64,000 bases of DNA from Akebia trifoliata (Eukaryota > Streptophyta > Magnoliopsida > Ranunculales > Lardizabalaceae). Both the position numbers and the translations under genes were made by a program. Positions 1 through 11,400 of the stretch are shown one piece after another. The notes below the pieces were generated by a model. The model did no database searches. It was not told where the DNA came from and saw only the letters and a program-made list of their open reading frames with translations. Numbering within the stretch: position 1 is the stretch's first letter; each line of letters starts with the position of its first letter. The DNA is taken from NCBI GenBank assembly GCA_017979445.1, contig CM030705.1, positions 18,183,040-18,247,039 of the forward strand, in the 5' to 3' direction.

Positions 1-1443
1 GTGCCTACAGGGAAGAAACATAGGTCAACAATGTATAACCAAGCCGACCACTCTTCATACCGGTCCCAATACCGAGACCACAAGCTCCGTCAACTTCATG
101 GACCCCAATGCCTCCACCAGTCTGGAACCCCATACCTCAGAACCAGTTCAGGGCAAATCCTCCACCAGTGGCACCACAGTATGGGTAAGGTCAACAAGCG
201 TGGCATAACAGAATTAACAGAGTGTTTACTCGGTTGCCAATGACGTTATCAAAATTATTCTCGACTTGCTCAGGGGAAAGTACCTCACGAAACGACCACC
301 AAACCTAGAAGCCGAAAAATGACCAGGGTACAATCCAAGCTTATTTTATGAATTTCACATGGGTGCTCCAGGGCACTCTACAGATCAATGCTGACAACTC
401 AAACATCAGGTACAAAACTTGATTGATAAGAAGACCATCATACTGGATGGACCTGCCAACTCACCTCAGCAGCAGAACATCAATCAAAACCCTCTACCTA
501 CTCACAATGGAGGGGGAAGTGGGCACAGGTTAAATGTTATTCTCGAAGAACTTGATTTCAATCCGTCAATGCTGATAGCGCCGGTTGAGTCGAAGGTTAG
601 AATCCATTTAACTCAGGGATCATAAGCACCAACAGTCAACACATTTAACCATTACACAACAATTCCTCATTGAAATACACGACCGCCACTCAGATTGATT
701 GACCTCACCCTCCATCCTACTCATCAAGATCCTAATGCTACCACTCGACCACCTCTCATCATACCTTATACATTGCCAAGTTCCCAAAATACAGTTCGAC
801 CCCCCCTTCACATACCTTACACTTCATCTACTCGACCACCACTCGTTGTCCCCTATACTTCATCAACTCCTCAAGTAGCTCCTTCTATCACCACCACATC
901 CAAATCATCACCACCACCCCTCATTCTTAGTGTAAAACCTGATCCACCTCTCATAACCATATGCTCACCTAAACCATTCCCCTATAGTTCCAACCAAGTA
1001 GTTCCTTAGAGTTACGAGACCATTATCACCACAACCACGGGGGTTGAGACCATAAAGAAAGCAATGGTGGCTGATATCGGCCATATGACAAGGGCAGAGA
1101 GAGCTAGAAATGACTAGAAAATGGGGTAAATATCAGGGAATAAACAAAAGAGATCGCAAAAGAGGTGACATATGAAGAAAAAAGAAAGGCAAAGGGAAAT
1201 GGTAAGTTGTACAAAGATGACAAGACAGAAAAGAAGGTGAAAGTAACAGACAAAGAGGCTGTAGACTTCATTAAGCTCATTCGAAAGAGTAAGCATAATA
1301 TAGTGGATTAATTGAACAAACAGCCAGTTCAAATCAGTATTCTAGGTCTAATGCAAAAGTCAGAAGAACACCAAAAGGCATTACTGAGAGTTTTGAAAAA
1401 ATCGTATGTACCTGCAACTACCTCACCAACATAATTAGAGCAA
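1..1443 (+). pseudogene. Tat-L gag remnant
   Basis: This is the gag part of the Tat-type polyprotein, broken into short open stretches (1-243, 419-625, 695-1009). The most diagnostic piece is at about 343-425, where a zinc-knuckle-like segment reads YEFHMGAPGHSTDQC and then a TGA stop where the sister copy at the right of the window has tryptophan; that sister also keeps the first cysteine (CEFHMGAPG). Downstream lies a Pro/Thr/Ser-rich stretch (695-1009) with repeated RPPL..PYT words, probably a gag linker. A normal Gag would package the element RNA in cytoplasmic particles; this copy cannot encode one. Confidence 0.75.
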
Positions 1444-2757
1444 ATGATTAGTCAGATCATGACCCCCAATCACATTATCTTCACCGAGAGTGAATTTGTG
1501 CCTGAAGGACGGGGGCACATGGAACCGTTAAACATCATGGTCATGTGCAAGGGCATGATGGTTGCCAGGGTGTTGATTGATAATGGCTCAGCGCTTAATG
1601 TTTGCCCGCTTGAAACCTTCCAAAAACTCAATGCTGATTGGTCACATGTCAAGCCCAACAACAAGGTTTTCCGAGACTTCGACAGTTCAAGAAGAGACTC
1701 TTTGGGAGAGGTAGACCTACCGATTACTATAGGTCCTTGCACCTTTGAGGTAACGTTTGAGGTCATGGAGATACCAACAACATTCAACTTGTTACTAGGC
1801 AGACCATAGATCCACATAGCAGGAGCTGTACCTTCTTCATTGCACCAAAGAGTCAAATTCATCATAGGGCAGAAGATGATATCAGTGTTGGCAAAGAATC
1901 TTATTCCAGTTGGGAGAGCCCCAGATGTGCCATTCATTGACATTGAGCTGACAAAAGACAAAGCACTCTACCATTCCTACCAATTCGCTGCTATCAATCA
2001 TGTTGAGAAGGGGAAGGAAAAAGTAAAAGCGGAACTATCAAGGGAAAATCTAATGATCGGACAAGTTCTGAAGAAAACAGGCTACCAACCCAGACAAGGG
2101 TTGGGATCGGGAGGAAAAGGCAAAGCTACGCCAGTTGAAGCAAAGAAGCACAATCCTTATTTTGGATTGGGATTCAAGCCCACGAAAAAGGATATAGCAT
2201 AAATGAACGACAAGAATAAAGAACTTCGATTAGCAAGAAAGCAAAACCGCGAGCCGAGTCTGGGCAAAGTTCTTTACATCAGTGTCAACTTCCCGAAGTC
2301 TCAAACCAGACCCGACAGCTTATCAGAACCATCGATGACAAAATCAGTAAGAAAATCGAGAACAATAAGTTCCAAACCTCTGCACATTCAAGAAGACTCA
2401 GTTGTTGAGTCGCAGTCATCCTTCATAGAAGGCATTGAATTTTGATTCAATGGGGATTCCAACGAAAGTCTATCAGAGACTGCTCCAGAATCCACAAAGG
2501 TGGAAATCATCAAAAGTAAGGGGAACGAATCACCCTTCCCCACTGGCATCGATTGGGCATCAGTCATCATCCCACCAAGCTTGGGAGGGACTATGCCTCA
2601 TTCTAACGACAATCAATCGGAGATAATGGTCATCTCCGAACCATTAACCAAATCACCCAACAAATCACTTTCTCATCTCATCCGCCCCCTCAAAAAAGGA
2701 GAAGTTTTAAACAACTGGGAGGAATTCCCGTTGACCCTTGAGGCTGTTGAAGCCTAA
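1444..2757 (+). pseudogene. Tat-L aspartic protease with G-patch-like tail
   Basis: The open stretch 1444-1809 carries the retropepsin active-site segment VLIDNGSALNV (about 1567-1602) followed by a beta-rich region ending FNLLLGRP, then a TAG stop where the sister copy has tryptophan. The next stretch (1840-2202) continues the domain and holds GYQPRQGLGSGGKGK (about 2080-2120), a glycine pattern like a G-patch RNA-binding motif. A charged linker follows to 2757. The protease would cut the Gag-Pol polyprotein in the particle. The Asp-Asn-Gly-Ser form of the active site is usual for this lineage as far as I recall. At least two in-frame stops break it. Confidence 0.8.
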
Positions 2758-3032
2758 ATAAAAAACGTCACTAGACAAATCTAATTTGCCCGAGGATCAT
2801 AACGAGCCCTCGTCCTCGGGTAAAGACTGTTTTGATGGCTCCCTATCTTTACTAATGAATTTGCATGATTGTTTTTCTTATTTCAGATATCTAGAAAATC
2901 ACAAAAAAATAAATATTACTCAAAAATAATAAAAAATAAAAAATTTCTTAAAAAATAAAAAAATAAAAAATCTTTTAAAATTGCAAACAAATAAATATTT
3001 TTCAAAAACCAAAAAAAGAGTTTTCAAGGGAT
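2758..3032 (+). other. A-rich spacer between protease and RT, intron-like
   Basis: No intact reading frame crosses this stretch. It holds a pyrimidine-rich run ending in TTATTTCAG (about 2876-2885), then ~130 bases of almost pure A/T. The minus-strand sister copy keeps the same layout at about 52160-52460, including the TTATTTCAG. Ogre elements are known to carry an intron between protease and RT, so this may be its counterpart; splicing is inferred only from sequence. Confidence 0.45.
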
Positions 3033-4139
3033 TTGTCTAGATCAAATGAGTACCCAAATAGAACAGAATTTGAAAGGGATGAGTATGATTTCGATCTTGA
3101 ACTCGACTTTGACCTCATGGGGATCGAAGAAGAGTCTGAGGACGAAATTGAGTATCCACCCAAAGAAATCAAAGACTTGGTAGAACGTCATGAGAAAGGT
3201 GTTCAGCCAAACATTGAGGATACAAATTCAATCAATCTTGGTACTGAAGATGACCCACGAATTGTCAAGATCGGAGCCTTATTAACGTCGCAACAAAAAG
3301 AAGAAATGATCAAACTCTTACAAGACTATCAAGACGTCTTCGCATGGTCGTACAGGGATATGCCTGGGTTAGACACAGATTTTGTTGTACACAAGCTACC
3401 AATTACCTCTGGAAGTAAGCCGATCAAGCAGAAACTAAGAAGATTAAAACCAGAATGGACCCTCAAAGTCAAGGATGTGGTCATAAAACAATTCGAAGTA
3501 GGATTTCTTGCAGTCTCTACGTATCTCGAATGGTTAGCTAACGTCGTCCCAATACCCAAGAAGGATGGGAAGGTAAGCATGTGTGTTGACTATCGAGACT
3601 TGAACAAAGCCAGTCCTAAGGATGATTTTCCACTTCCACATATCGACACTCTAGTCGATAGTACAGTAGGGCATGTCATGTTCTCGTTCATGGATAGCTT
3701 CTCAGGCTATAATCAAATAAAAATAGCAGAAGAAGACCAAGAAAAGACTGCATTCATCACACCATGGGGTACTTTCCACTACAAAGTCATGCCATTCGGG
3801 CTGAAGAACGCATGGACGACTTACCAACGGGCGATGACCGCTATATTCCACGATAGGATCCATAAAGAAATGGAGGTCTATGTAGACAACATGATTGCTA
3901 AATCCGACATTAAAGAAGACTATCTGGTAAATCTCAAGAAACTGTTTGACAGGCTAAGAAAGTACAGCTTAAGGCTCAATCCAGCAAAGTGTGTATTCGG
4001 GGCAACATCGGGTAAGCTACTAAGATTCATCGTCAGTTGGAGGGGCATCGAGATAGACCCAGAAAAAATCAAGTATATCCTTGAGATGAAAGCACCCGTT
4101 TCAGAGAGAGATGTTCGGGCATTTCTAGGGCGAATATAG
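3033..4139 (+). pseudogene. Tat-L reverse transcriptase
   Basis: The longest open stretch of the copy (368 aa). An acidic lead-in is followed by YQDVFAWSYRDMPGLD and then the RT domain: VPIPKKDGKVSMCVDYRDLN (about 3549-3606), FMDSFSGYNQI (about 3688-3720), TAFITPWGTFHYKVMPFGLKNA, and the catalytic box, which reads YVDN instead of YVDD at about 3880-3891. The second catalytic aspartate is therefore asparagine, and that alone should abolish polymerisation. The domain ends with AFLGRI and a TAG stop at 4137-4139, where the family continues into the RNase H connection. The sister copy keeps YIDD. Confidence 0.9.
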
Positions 4140-4837
4140 TATATCAGTCGGTTTATTACTCAACTCACACCCATCTGTGAACCGGTCTTCAAGCTACTGA
4201 GGAAAGACACGCCAAAGAAGTGGAACAAGGACTGTCAGGAAGCATTCGATAAGATCAAGCAATATTTGCTCAATTCACCAGTCTTAGTCCCTCCTACTCC
4301 AGGATGACCCCTGCTGATGTACATCTCAGTGCAAGAAACGTCAATGGGATACGTATTAGGACAACATGATGAATCTGGACGGAAGGAACATGCTATTTAC
4401 TATCTCAACAAAAAGTTCACCGACTATGAAGTAAAATATTCAACACCTGAGAAGACTTACTGTGCACTAGTCTGGGCATCTCAACGACTAAGTCACTATT
4501 TGCTTAGTTACTCAACTATGCTCATCGCCAAGATGGACCCCCTGAAGTACCTTTTCGAGAAACTGGCGTTAACAGGTCGTACAGTGAATTGGCAATTACT
4601 ATTATCTGAGTTTGACATCACCTATGTCACTCAGAAAGCCATCAAAGGGCAAATCATCGCCGATTACCTAGCCGAGCACCCATTTCCGAATTACGAGCCA
4701 TTAAAAACAAACTTCCCCGATGAAGCCATACTATTCGTCGAGATTGAAGACAATGATGACAAATCAGGCTGGAAAATATACTTCGACGGAGCAGCTAATT
4801 AGAAAAGAAACGAAATAAGGGCAGTCTTAATAAGACA
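4140..4837 (+). pseudogene. Tat-L RNase H and start of second (archaeal-type) RNase H
   Basis: After the RT stop the frame resumes (YISRFITQLTP) and reaches a gypsy RNase H domain in 4317-4802: SVQETSMGYVLGQHDESG, AIYYLNKKFTDYE, then the tail ITYVTQKAIKGQIIADYLAEHP. A second RNase H starts at about 4770 with WKIYFDGAAN, then a TAG stop. Similarity to the sister copy goes on to about 4837 (KRNEIRAVLI) and ends abruptly. RNase H removes template RNA during reverse transcription. The integrase that should follow is missing: a copia fragment takes its place. Confidence 0.85.
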
Positions 4838-6130
4838 ATCTACCATATTGATATCCTTCACACACATCTACCATATTGATATAGGAGCAGTCTTGATAAG
4901 ACAATCTACCATATTGTTTTCCATAAGACAATGTACCATATTGATATCCTTCACACACATCTCCATAACCAAATGAAGTTAATTTGGGCAATCCATTCAC
5001 CAAAAATTTCAACACCATGACTTTTAATTTATCCATGCTAAGGTGATCCAATGTAGCATGCCAGATTGATGCCCTATCATTTGAACTCATACTATTAACA
5101 TAAGAGGTAGTCGAAGATAAAACAAATAAATCTTTAACTCTTATACCTATATGAACGACATCCGCCTTCAATTTTGAAATATTCCGAAGGAATTTCACAT
5201 CTTTGGAATCGAACAACACATAATGTCCCGAATCCACTGCATTAGCAATGGAGAAGAGGATTTTTTTTTTCATGCCTGGTACTTGAAAAACACTATTGAG
5301 TGTGATGTGATTAGCTCCATCGCATTTGATGGTAACAACTCCTTTTTTTTCAACAGGGTAAACAGAGTTGTCTGTCGTGATAATAATGTCATTGCTATTG
5401 TAGTTGTGGGAACTTGAGAACTTAGACTTGTCACCAGTGAGATGATGCCCACAACTGGAATCAATGATCCAATCGTTCTTAAAATTAATTGATGTCAAAG
5501 CATCAATTGAATTGGCATTTGCTATGAAGCATTTTCCTCACTCATCCAGGTATAGCTTCCTTCTTAGTTACATTTCCTTCTTTCAATTTTACACGACAAT
5601 TCTTCCTTATATGCCCAAGTTTACCACAACGGTAACACTTGACACCTTTTTGATTTCCATTATTTTTGTAGGATGATTCTCCATCATTATGCTTGAAAGA
5701 AGCATCACTATTCCATTATTTTGGAACCTCTACCTTTGTCCTTGCCCTTATAATAATTTTTTTGTTGCTTGAAAATAAAGCATCTCCATCATTCCTCGTA
5801 ATTGAGCATTCGGCCATTTGACGAGCTAAAGACTCTTGAGAAGTAAGAAGTTATCGAGCTCCATAATTGACTCCACCTTGGCATTAGTCTTTCGCCATTT
5901 TTTCAAATTATCAACATTTTCTGGAGTATCTTGTGGAGCCACCGTGTTATCTCCACCAACAACCACTCATAAGTCTTTGCCAAGAAGATAAGACTCCATG
6001 CATGATCTCCATATCTTATAGTTAGATTGAATAAGCAACTCAATACCAAAGCCATTGAATTTTCCAACCATATCTATCTTCAAGAGAAATTGATCTTCTT
6101 CACCAAAAGAGTCAAGATGATATCAATACC
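4827..6130 (-). pseudogene. copia-1 gag, protease and GAG-pre-integrase remnant
   Basis: From about 6087 the minus strand reads MVGKFNGFGIELL, typical of the start of a copia gag (DUF4219/UBN2 type), followed by a broken gag with a CCHC zinc knuckle near 5590-5650. The open stretch 5498-4827 (223 aa) holds the protease active site as WIIDSSCGHHLTGD, where family members have DSG (Gly to Ser here), then NSVFQVPGMKKKILF and the GAG-pre-integrase block IWHATLDHLSMDKLK, ending in repeated CEGYQYG words. It would normally encode the particle protein and its protease. It is frameshifted in gag and truncated before the integrase core. Confidence 0.85.
4838..4965. repeat. Scrambled junction of short direct repeats between Tat-L and copia-1
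   Basis: The words GACAATCTACCATATTGATA and CCTTCACACACATCT recur two or three times here, and a near copy of the last Tat-L bases (GCAGTCTTGATAAGACAA) reappears at about 4888-4906. This looks like templated filler made when a break was repaired at the edge of both elements. On the minus strand it repeats the copia words CEGYQYG and GRLSY. Confidence 0.6.
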
Positions 6131-6137
6131 ACCATTG

Positions 6138-6151
6138 TGGCTCTGATATCA
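6138..6151 (-). other. copia-1 primer-binding site
   Basis: The minus strand reads TGATATCAGAGCCA two bases inside the LTR. It differs by one base from TGGTATCAGAGCCA, the usual site complementary to the initiator methionine tRNA 3' end in plant copia elements. Confidence 0.8.
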
Positions 6152-6153
6152 TA

Positions 6154-6744
6154 TGGAGAAAGACTGAATCCAAAATTTTCAAAATTCCGCTTTTCAAATA
6201 GTGTAGAAACATACTAGTCCAAGACTCACAACCAAGACAAAGAAGAAGAACAATTAAAGATGATCAAAAGAGAATTACTAAATTAATTCAAAAGGAAACT
6301 TTACAAGTTGGAAATGGGACCTCCACTTATACAAAATATGGAATTTGGAGTGTTAATGGTTATCTTACTTACTTTCTCTCTTTTCAAGGACTTGGTTGTG
6401 AATGAGACTTCCTACATGTATATATAGGTGGTGGTGGAAGTTTCTAGTATGTTAGATTGCTTGTTCAAGAAGTTTCAAGGGATTTTCTAAAGGGTTCAAG
6501 ATGGAAAACGAAAATACATTAAGACTTAAGATTGGTTGCAGGGGAAAATGGAGGTAATTGATGGAAATGGGGTTCATCAATATGGGAAAAGGTGATGATG
6601 TAGAAAAGAGAGAGAAAGTGACATGTGTCAACCACACATGTGAAATGAGGCCCATACAAAATTACATAAATACCCTCACTACAACCCTTAATAAAATAAT
6701 ACTTCTAGAAAATTAACTTTAAAATTTAACATTTCTTTCTAACA
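6154..6744 (-). repeat. copia-1 5' LTR
   Basis: Bounded on the minus strand by TGTTAG at 6744 and TCTCCA at 6154, next to the primer-binding site. A TATA-like run (CTATATATACATG on the minus strand) lies near 6417-6430 and could be the LTR promoter. The outer boundary rests only on the TG...CA rule because no second LTR is present. Confidence 0.65.
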
Positions 6745-7687
6745 ATGATTACTCTTTGCTACTTCCCTAAGCTTATTTAATTTGTGTACAAAATGCCAAA
6801 GAAGGATGAACTTGATCACAAATTTTTTTACCTTTTTATTTTGGGAATTTGAGGGTCTCATCATTGCCACCCTATGGAATTTTGGTTCAAATTTATCTGA
6901 AGTTGAGTGCTTCGAAACTTACTGTATAATAATTGTCACTATGATTATCTTCTTTTTAATGTTCATATTGATTTGAATTTTAGAGCAGCAGCTGGTCTGT
7001 GGAAACCGATCAATTGGGAGGGCTTCTTGTTGACATGCATCTCTTTTAATTTGTAAAGTAGTTAAGAGCCATGGAGGTGTCCCAGATAATCAAAATTATA
7101 TTTGAATTAAAAAGGTGACATTGCATAAATTGGATCTGTACTTATATATATATAATCTCAAAATCATAATTAGATTAGATGGTTATTTATGATTTTTCTT
7201 TCTTGCTTATGTAGGTATTTTAATTTCTTGTTAGAAACTCATGTGTGGTCGGATAGATTCTAATGTAATTCATGTTTGAAATTCATTAATAGATATCTTG
7301 AACTCCAACATTAGGACTCAAAATATGAGGCACACTAGATTATTAAAAAGAGAAATTTCACAAAAAATGGTGATCCAAAGAATTCTGGTCGAGCTACTAG
7401 TCTGGTCTTGTGGGCTTGATTCGTTATCCATAAGTGATATTTTCCTAACAGAGTCACGATGATCGCCTCCACATACCCCCATCAAAAGTGGGTCCCAATA
7501 GACCCAATGAATCCACCATGAAGAACCATAAGATAAAACAGTAATTACACATAAACTAAATAGTTGGCATCATAATACGAGGAATCAATGCTACCAATGA
7601 CCTTCATATGCTAAACTACATGAAGCATTTCGTTGTGTTAGCTTCTCAATGTTCTGAAGTGAGCTAAGGAGCTACTTCACCACCCTT
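6745..7687. other. Intergenic DNA 3' of PAD4
   Basis: AT-rich sequence with only short chance reading frames. It probably includes the 3' untranslated region and terminator of PAD4, which is read from the right, but I see no clear polyadenylation signal to choose. No repeat family was recognised. Confidence 0.5.
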
Positions 7688-8464
7688 CTAACCAGGAAAT
7701 GTGCGAGGGATTTGCATCAATTGTGATTTCAACTCCATCCATTCTTCCTCCCACAATTTATAGCTAGATTTCTTCGCTACAACATCCCTAGAAACTTCTT
7801 TATTTTCAACCAATCGTCTAGCATACAATTCAAACTTGTTGATGTTCTCCCAAAGTTGAGTTAACTTCCGAGGATCGTTTTCGTTTCTAGCATTGTTTAC
7901 CCACTCACGTGCCTCTTCAACCCTTGCCCAAAAGCACGAGTCTTGTGTCAACCCTGCAAACTTGCTCCTCTTGTTATTATCTTCATTGGTAACCTTTCTA
8001 TTGTGCCACCACCTATCAAATACTTCATATCTCCTTTCCCTCCCATGAGTTAAATAATGACCTTTAGTCCTATGTATTCCAGATCGATAATATTCAGCGA
8101 TGTCTAAAGGTTCGACAAGGAGTTTGTAGAATTGAGATGCATTGACAAACTTGTCTCGCTTGTGAAAGTCATGGGGAAGTTGATTAGTTTCCAACATAGA
8201 TAATAAATCATCCCAAAAGTTAGCGAGCTTAACCCGATTCATGTTGATTCTAAAGTCTCTCTTATCTCCCCTCAGTTTGAAGGAGTCGTAGTAACCCATT
8301 TGGTCGTCAGAGTCTTCACAACAAGTCTTGTACCACTCGATTTGGGCTCGGTAAGGTGTTATTTTGGATAGACGGACTGCGAGGTTAGCACTATTCAGGT
8401 TTGGTGTACGACCCATTTGTCTTGCCTTCATTAAGCACTCTCTTGCCTGCCTTGCTACCAAGTC
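7688..8464 (-). CDS. PAD4: PAD4 exon 4, EP domain
   Basis: 777 bases from acceptor TTACAG|GAC to the TAG at 7688-7690, encoding residues 355-612. It holds the whole EDS1-PAD4 (EP) helical domain, with IEWYK, GYYDSFK, KRDFRINMNR, NFWDDLLSMLETNQLP, NASQFYKLLVEPLDIAEYY, GHYLTHGRERRYEVFDRWW and TQDSCFWARVEEAREW. This is the domain that lines the small-molecule pocket with EDS1. Arginine and lysine residues near RRYEV probably contribute to that basic cavity, by analogy only. Confidence 0.92.
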   Translation of the reverse strand, partial: DLVARQARECLMKARQMGRTPNLNSANLAVRLSKITPYRAQIEWYKTCCEDSDDQMGYYDSFKLRGDKRDFRINMNRVKLANFWDDLLSMLETNQLPHDFHKRDKFVNASQFYKLLVEPLDIAEYYRSGIHRTKGHYLTHGRERRYEVFDRWWHNRKVTNEDNNKRSKFAGLTQDSCFWARVEEAREWVNNARNENDPRKLTQLWENINKFELYARRLVENKEVSRDVVAKKSSYKLWEEEWMELKSQLMQIPRTFPG

Positions 8465-11400
8465 CTGTAAGTTGATGCAAATCGAAATGATTCAACAACA
8501 GAAGCTTTTGTTTGTATTCATATTACAAAGTATATTTAAATAGAAAGCTATATATATAGCTTGTTTACCCATGCTTACTATAAATAATAATTAATGATTA
8601 TAGCTTGACCGTAGTAGAGATGAGGATGTTGAGATGGATGAGTGGAAAGACTATGAAAGGTAAGTACTTGCAAATTCTTGTCGTAAGAGAAATTGAGGTT
8701 CGTAAAGAGAATGAATTAAGAAGATAGATCTAAAAGAACATGAATTGAGGTCGTAAGAGCAGATATGATATGACCACACTTGCAATAACAGAATACATGA
8801 CTTTAGAACTCACAAATGCATGGTATCTGCAGCAAATGATCTATGACTCTAACCAGGACTAGTTTCTTTTAGTAGAGAAGAAGATTCACAATGGGCATCT
8901 GCACACATGGTATGTAAAACTCAACAGGACTAGTTCCTTTTGGTAGAAGAAAAAAGAAAATTCACAATGTGTTATATCTGCATCAAATGGTATATGACTC
9001 TCACCAAAGATCCAAGTGAAGATTAATACCTGACATTCCATACCCGATGCCTCCAATGCCATGGAGATACCAACTTCATAGCTTGACTCAGGCACTGGTA
9101 ATCCTTTTGGGGTAAAGCTTCTCCTCCTCAAAAATTGTAGGGACACTCTCATTACAAGTTCTTCATACCTTATATGATCATCGATGCTAGAATTTGCCGA
9201 ACTATCCGTAAACATCAAGTATAGAATTTGAATAACAGAACTTACATTCTCAACACAAATTGTTCCTTCTTTGGAACAAAACATATAACTTCCAAATGGC
9301 TTATACGGACTCCTCCTCGTCAATTCATCTTGTGCTGCCACCATATGAACCAATACATAATGATGTAATTTACTCTTATCTTCTTCTGATAATTGTGTCG
9401 CTAAGTATCCGGATTGTGGAGATGTCATCAATAAGAGCCAATGTTTTAGTAGACAGTTTAGTTGTGGGATAATGGGAGGAAGAGGAGCGAAGAGTAGCCT
9501 TGGAACGATATCGTGTTTCGAGACTAAGTGGCAGAAATTACTTCCCCATCTTTCTCTGAGAATTGTTTTTGAGAGAGACTGATTGCCAAGTAATGGAGAA
9601 CCAAAGGTGATGCAAAGGATTGAGCGAGGTGGAGAGAGGGATTGTGAGTGAGATAACAACCAAAGAGCTGCTAGAGAAGCTGTTGTTCCTCCTATGGAAT
9701 GGCCTGTTACTATAATTGACTTACTTTTCTCCATGATTGCCATCATCTACACATACAAATAGCCAAATCATCAGTGTTTTACAACCAATCTTTAACTAAC
9801 TAACTAACTACTGGGTGGGCCCTTGCACCAATTGGAAAAAATCCTAACCATCCATCAAAATAGAGTTTCTATAAAGTGCTTTAAAAACCAGTGCTCCGAC
9901 TGAGTTCTATCGAATTTTATAATAAATTTGGTTTATCTAATAAACTGTTGATATTTTTAAGTACTACACTTTCATGAATATAAATCAGATAAATTTTCCA
10001 TTTTAACTTACTGTTCATTTTAATTCCCAAACAAACTTGAAGAGCGAGATCGCATATTTTTCAAAGTGACTATCTCATTGATATAAAGTAATGAGATCAC
10101 GGATTTTGTTTTTTTTTCTTTCAAAGTGACAATGTCGCTGATAATAATAAATGACAATCTCGCTACTTTAAACCAACCAGATTGTCACTTTGAAAAACCT
10201 GTGATCTGATTTTTTGTGTTTTGGTAATTAAAACATGTAGTGAGCCTGAATTGGAATTTTGTCATATTCAGCTCTATGAATTAATAAAATAAAAAAAAAA
10301 AAGGTAATTTAAGTTTTCTTTTTTATATATATATACATAATTATAAACCGGTCCAACCAAATTGAGCCAAGGTCCAATATTAGTCAAACCAATTTGACAT
10401 ATTCTTGGTTTGATCATCTATTTGATTTTCAAAACATTATTTCTAAAAGCCTTACCGGGCCAACCTGGTAGGGTCTGAGCCATTAACACCCATGGCTATG
10501 GGGTTCAGGATAACTCGCCCGAATCCAACATGGTTTTGTGCCAAGGTCTTCATTTTCTCAAGTACTAGGTTTAACTTTAACCCTGGTCAAGGATAGGATT
10601 AATCCAAGATTGACTGCAACTTAATAATTAATTCAAAACCACCAAACTTTCAAACAAACCACAGTAGAAGTGGGGCCAAATGATTCATATCTTGGACCAG
10701 ATCACGAGTCAACAGTCAACCTTTTGACGAGTATAAATCTTATACACTTGGGAGTTGGCTAATGACCCTACTCCCACTCCTCTTTTCTTTCGTAGTCATA
10801 GATCAATAATAACCCAACAGAGAGTCTATGACCCGACCCACACTTGAGACCTAGAAATTTATAGCTATCTAAGAGCACAGGATCATACATTAAAGTCAAA
10901 GTCATGCCTATTAACGCGTGAGTAGGGTTCCTCTATTCCTAGTGTTTGACTGTTGACTTAACATTAACCACTAATTCTTTTTTTAATTTGTTGCCACGTG
11001 GTACATTATGCTAACTTGCTGTTACACGGAAAATATATTACCACTTTAATGAGGGGGGTACTGATTATATTCCAACATAATAAATCATGATTATTTTTAA
11101 TAATTTTTTTTTAAAGTGATAAATTGCAACTACTAGTGGGTGGGAATGCAATTATTCCATCCCCAATTAAAAATTTCAAGAGAGATAAAAAGAGAACACC
11201 ACTAGAACAAATGACACTTCACTACGATTGTTAATGGATTAGGTCTGGATCATCAATCGATTAAGGATCGGATTTGACACATAATTGATCCAATGAGTAT
11301 CAGGTCGTCGGACACTTGTTGGGTCGGTCTAGACCAATGAACAAAATCTAATTAAACTTTATATATTTAAACAAAATATATAACATAATTTATATATTTT

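Larger units (their letters stand above)
1..4837 (+). mobile_element. Ty3/gypsy Tat/Ogre-lineage retrotransposon, partial (copy Tat-L)
   Basis: Reading plus-strand there are gag remnants, an aspartic protease with a G-patch-like tail, an A-rich spacer, reverse transcriptase, a first RNase H and the first residues of a second RNase H (YFDGAAN near 4779-4800). Two RNase H domains in series are the known mark of the Tat/Ogre lineage. The 5' LTR lies outside the window, and the right end is lost where a copia fragment begins. It is the same family as the minus-strand element at 37605-64000, which aligns from gag through the second RNase H. Stops and frameshifts occur throughout, so it is dead. 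Confidence 0.9.
4838..6744 (-). mobile_element. Ty1/copia retrotransposon, 5' fragment (copia-1)
   Basis: Reading minus-strand from 6744: a 591-bp LTR, a primer-binding site, gag, a zinc knuckle, protease and GAG-pre-integrase, ending at the zinc-binding cysteines near 4966. The remaining integrase, RT, RNase H and 3' LTR are absent. It ends in the scrambled junction next to Tat-L. With only one end present, no target duplication can be matched; the five bases beyond the LTR are ATGAT. Confidence 0.85.

Noticed and set aside
1470..1961. 163-aa minus-strand frame
   Set aside because: Shadow of the Tat-L protease on the other strand; the same shadow recurs opposite Tat-R protease (53232-53555).
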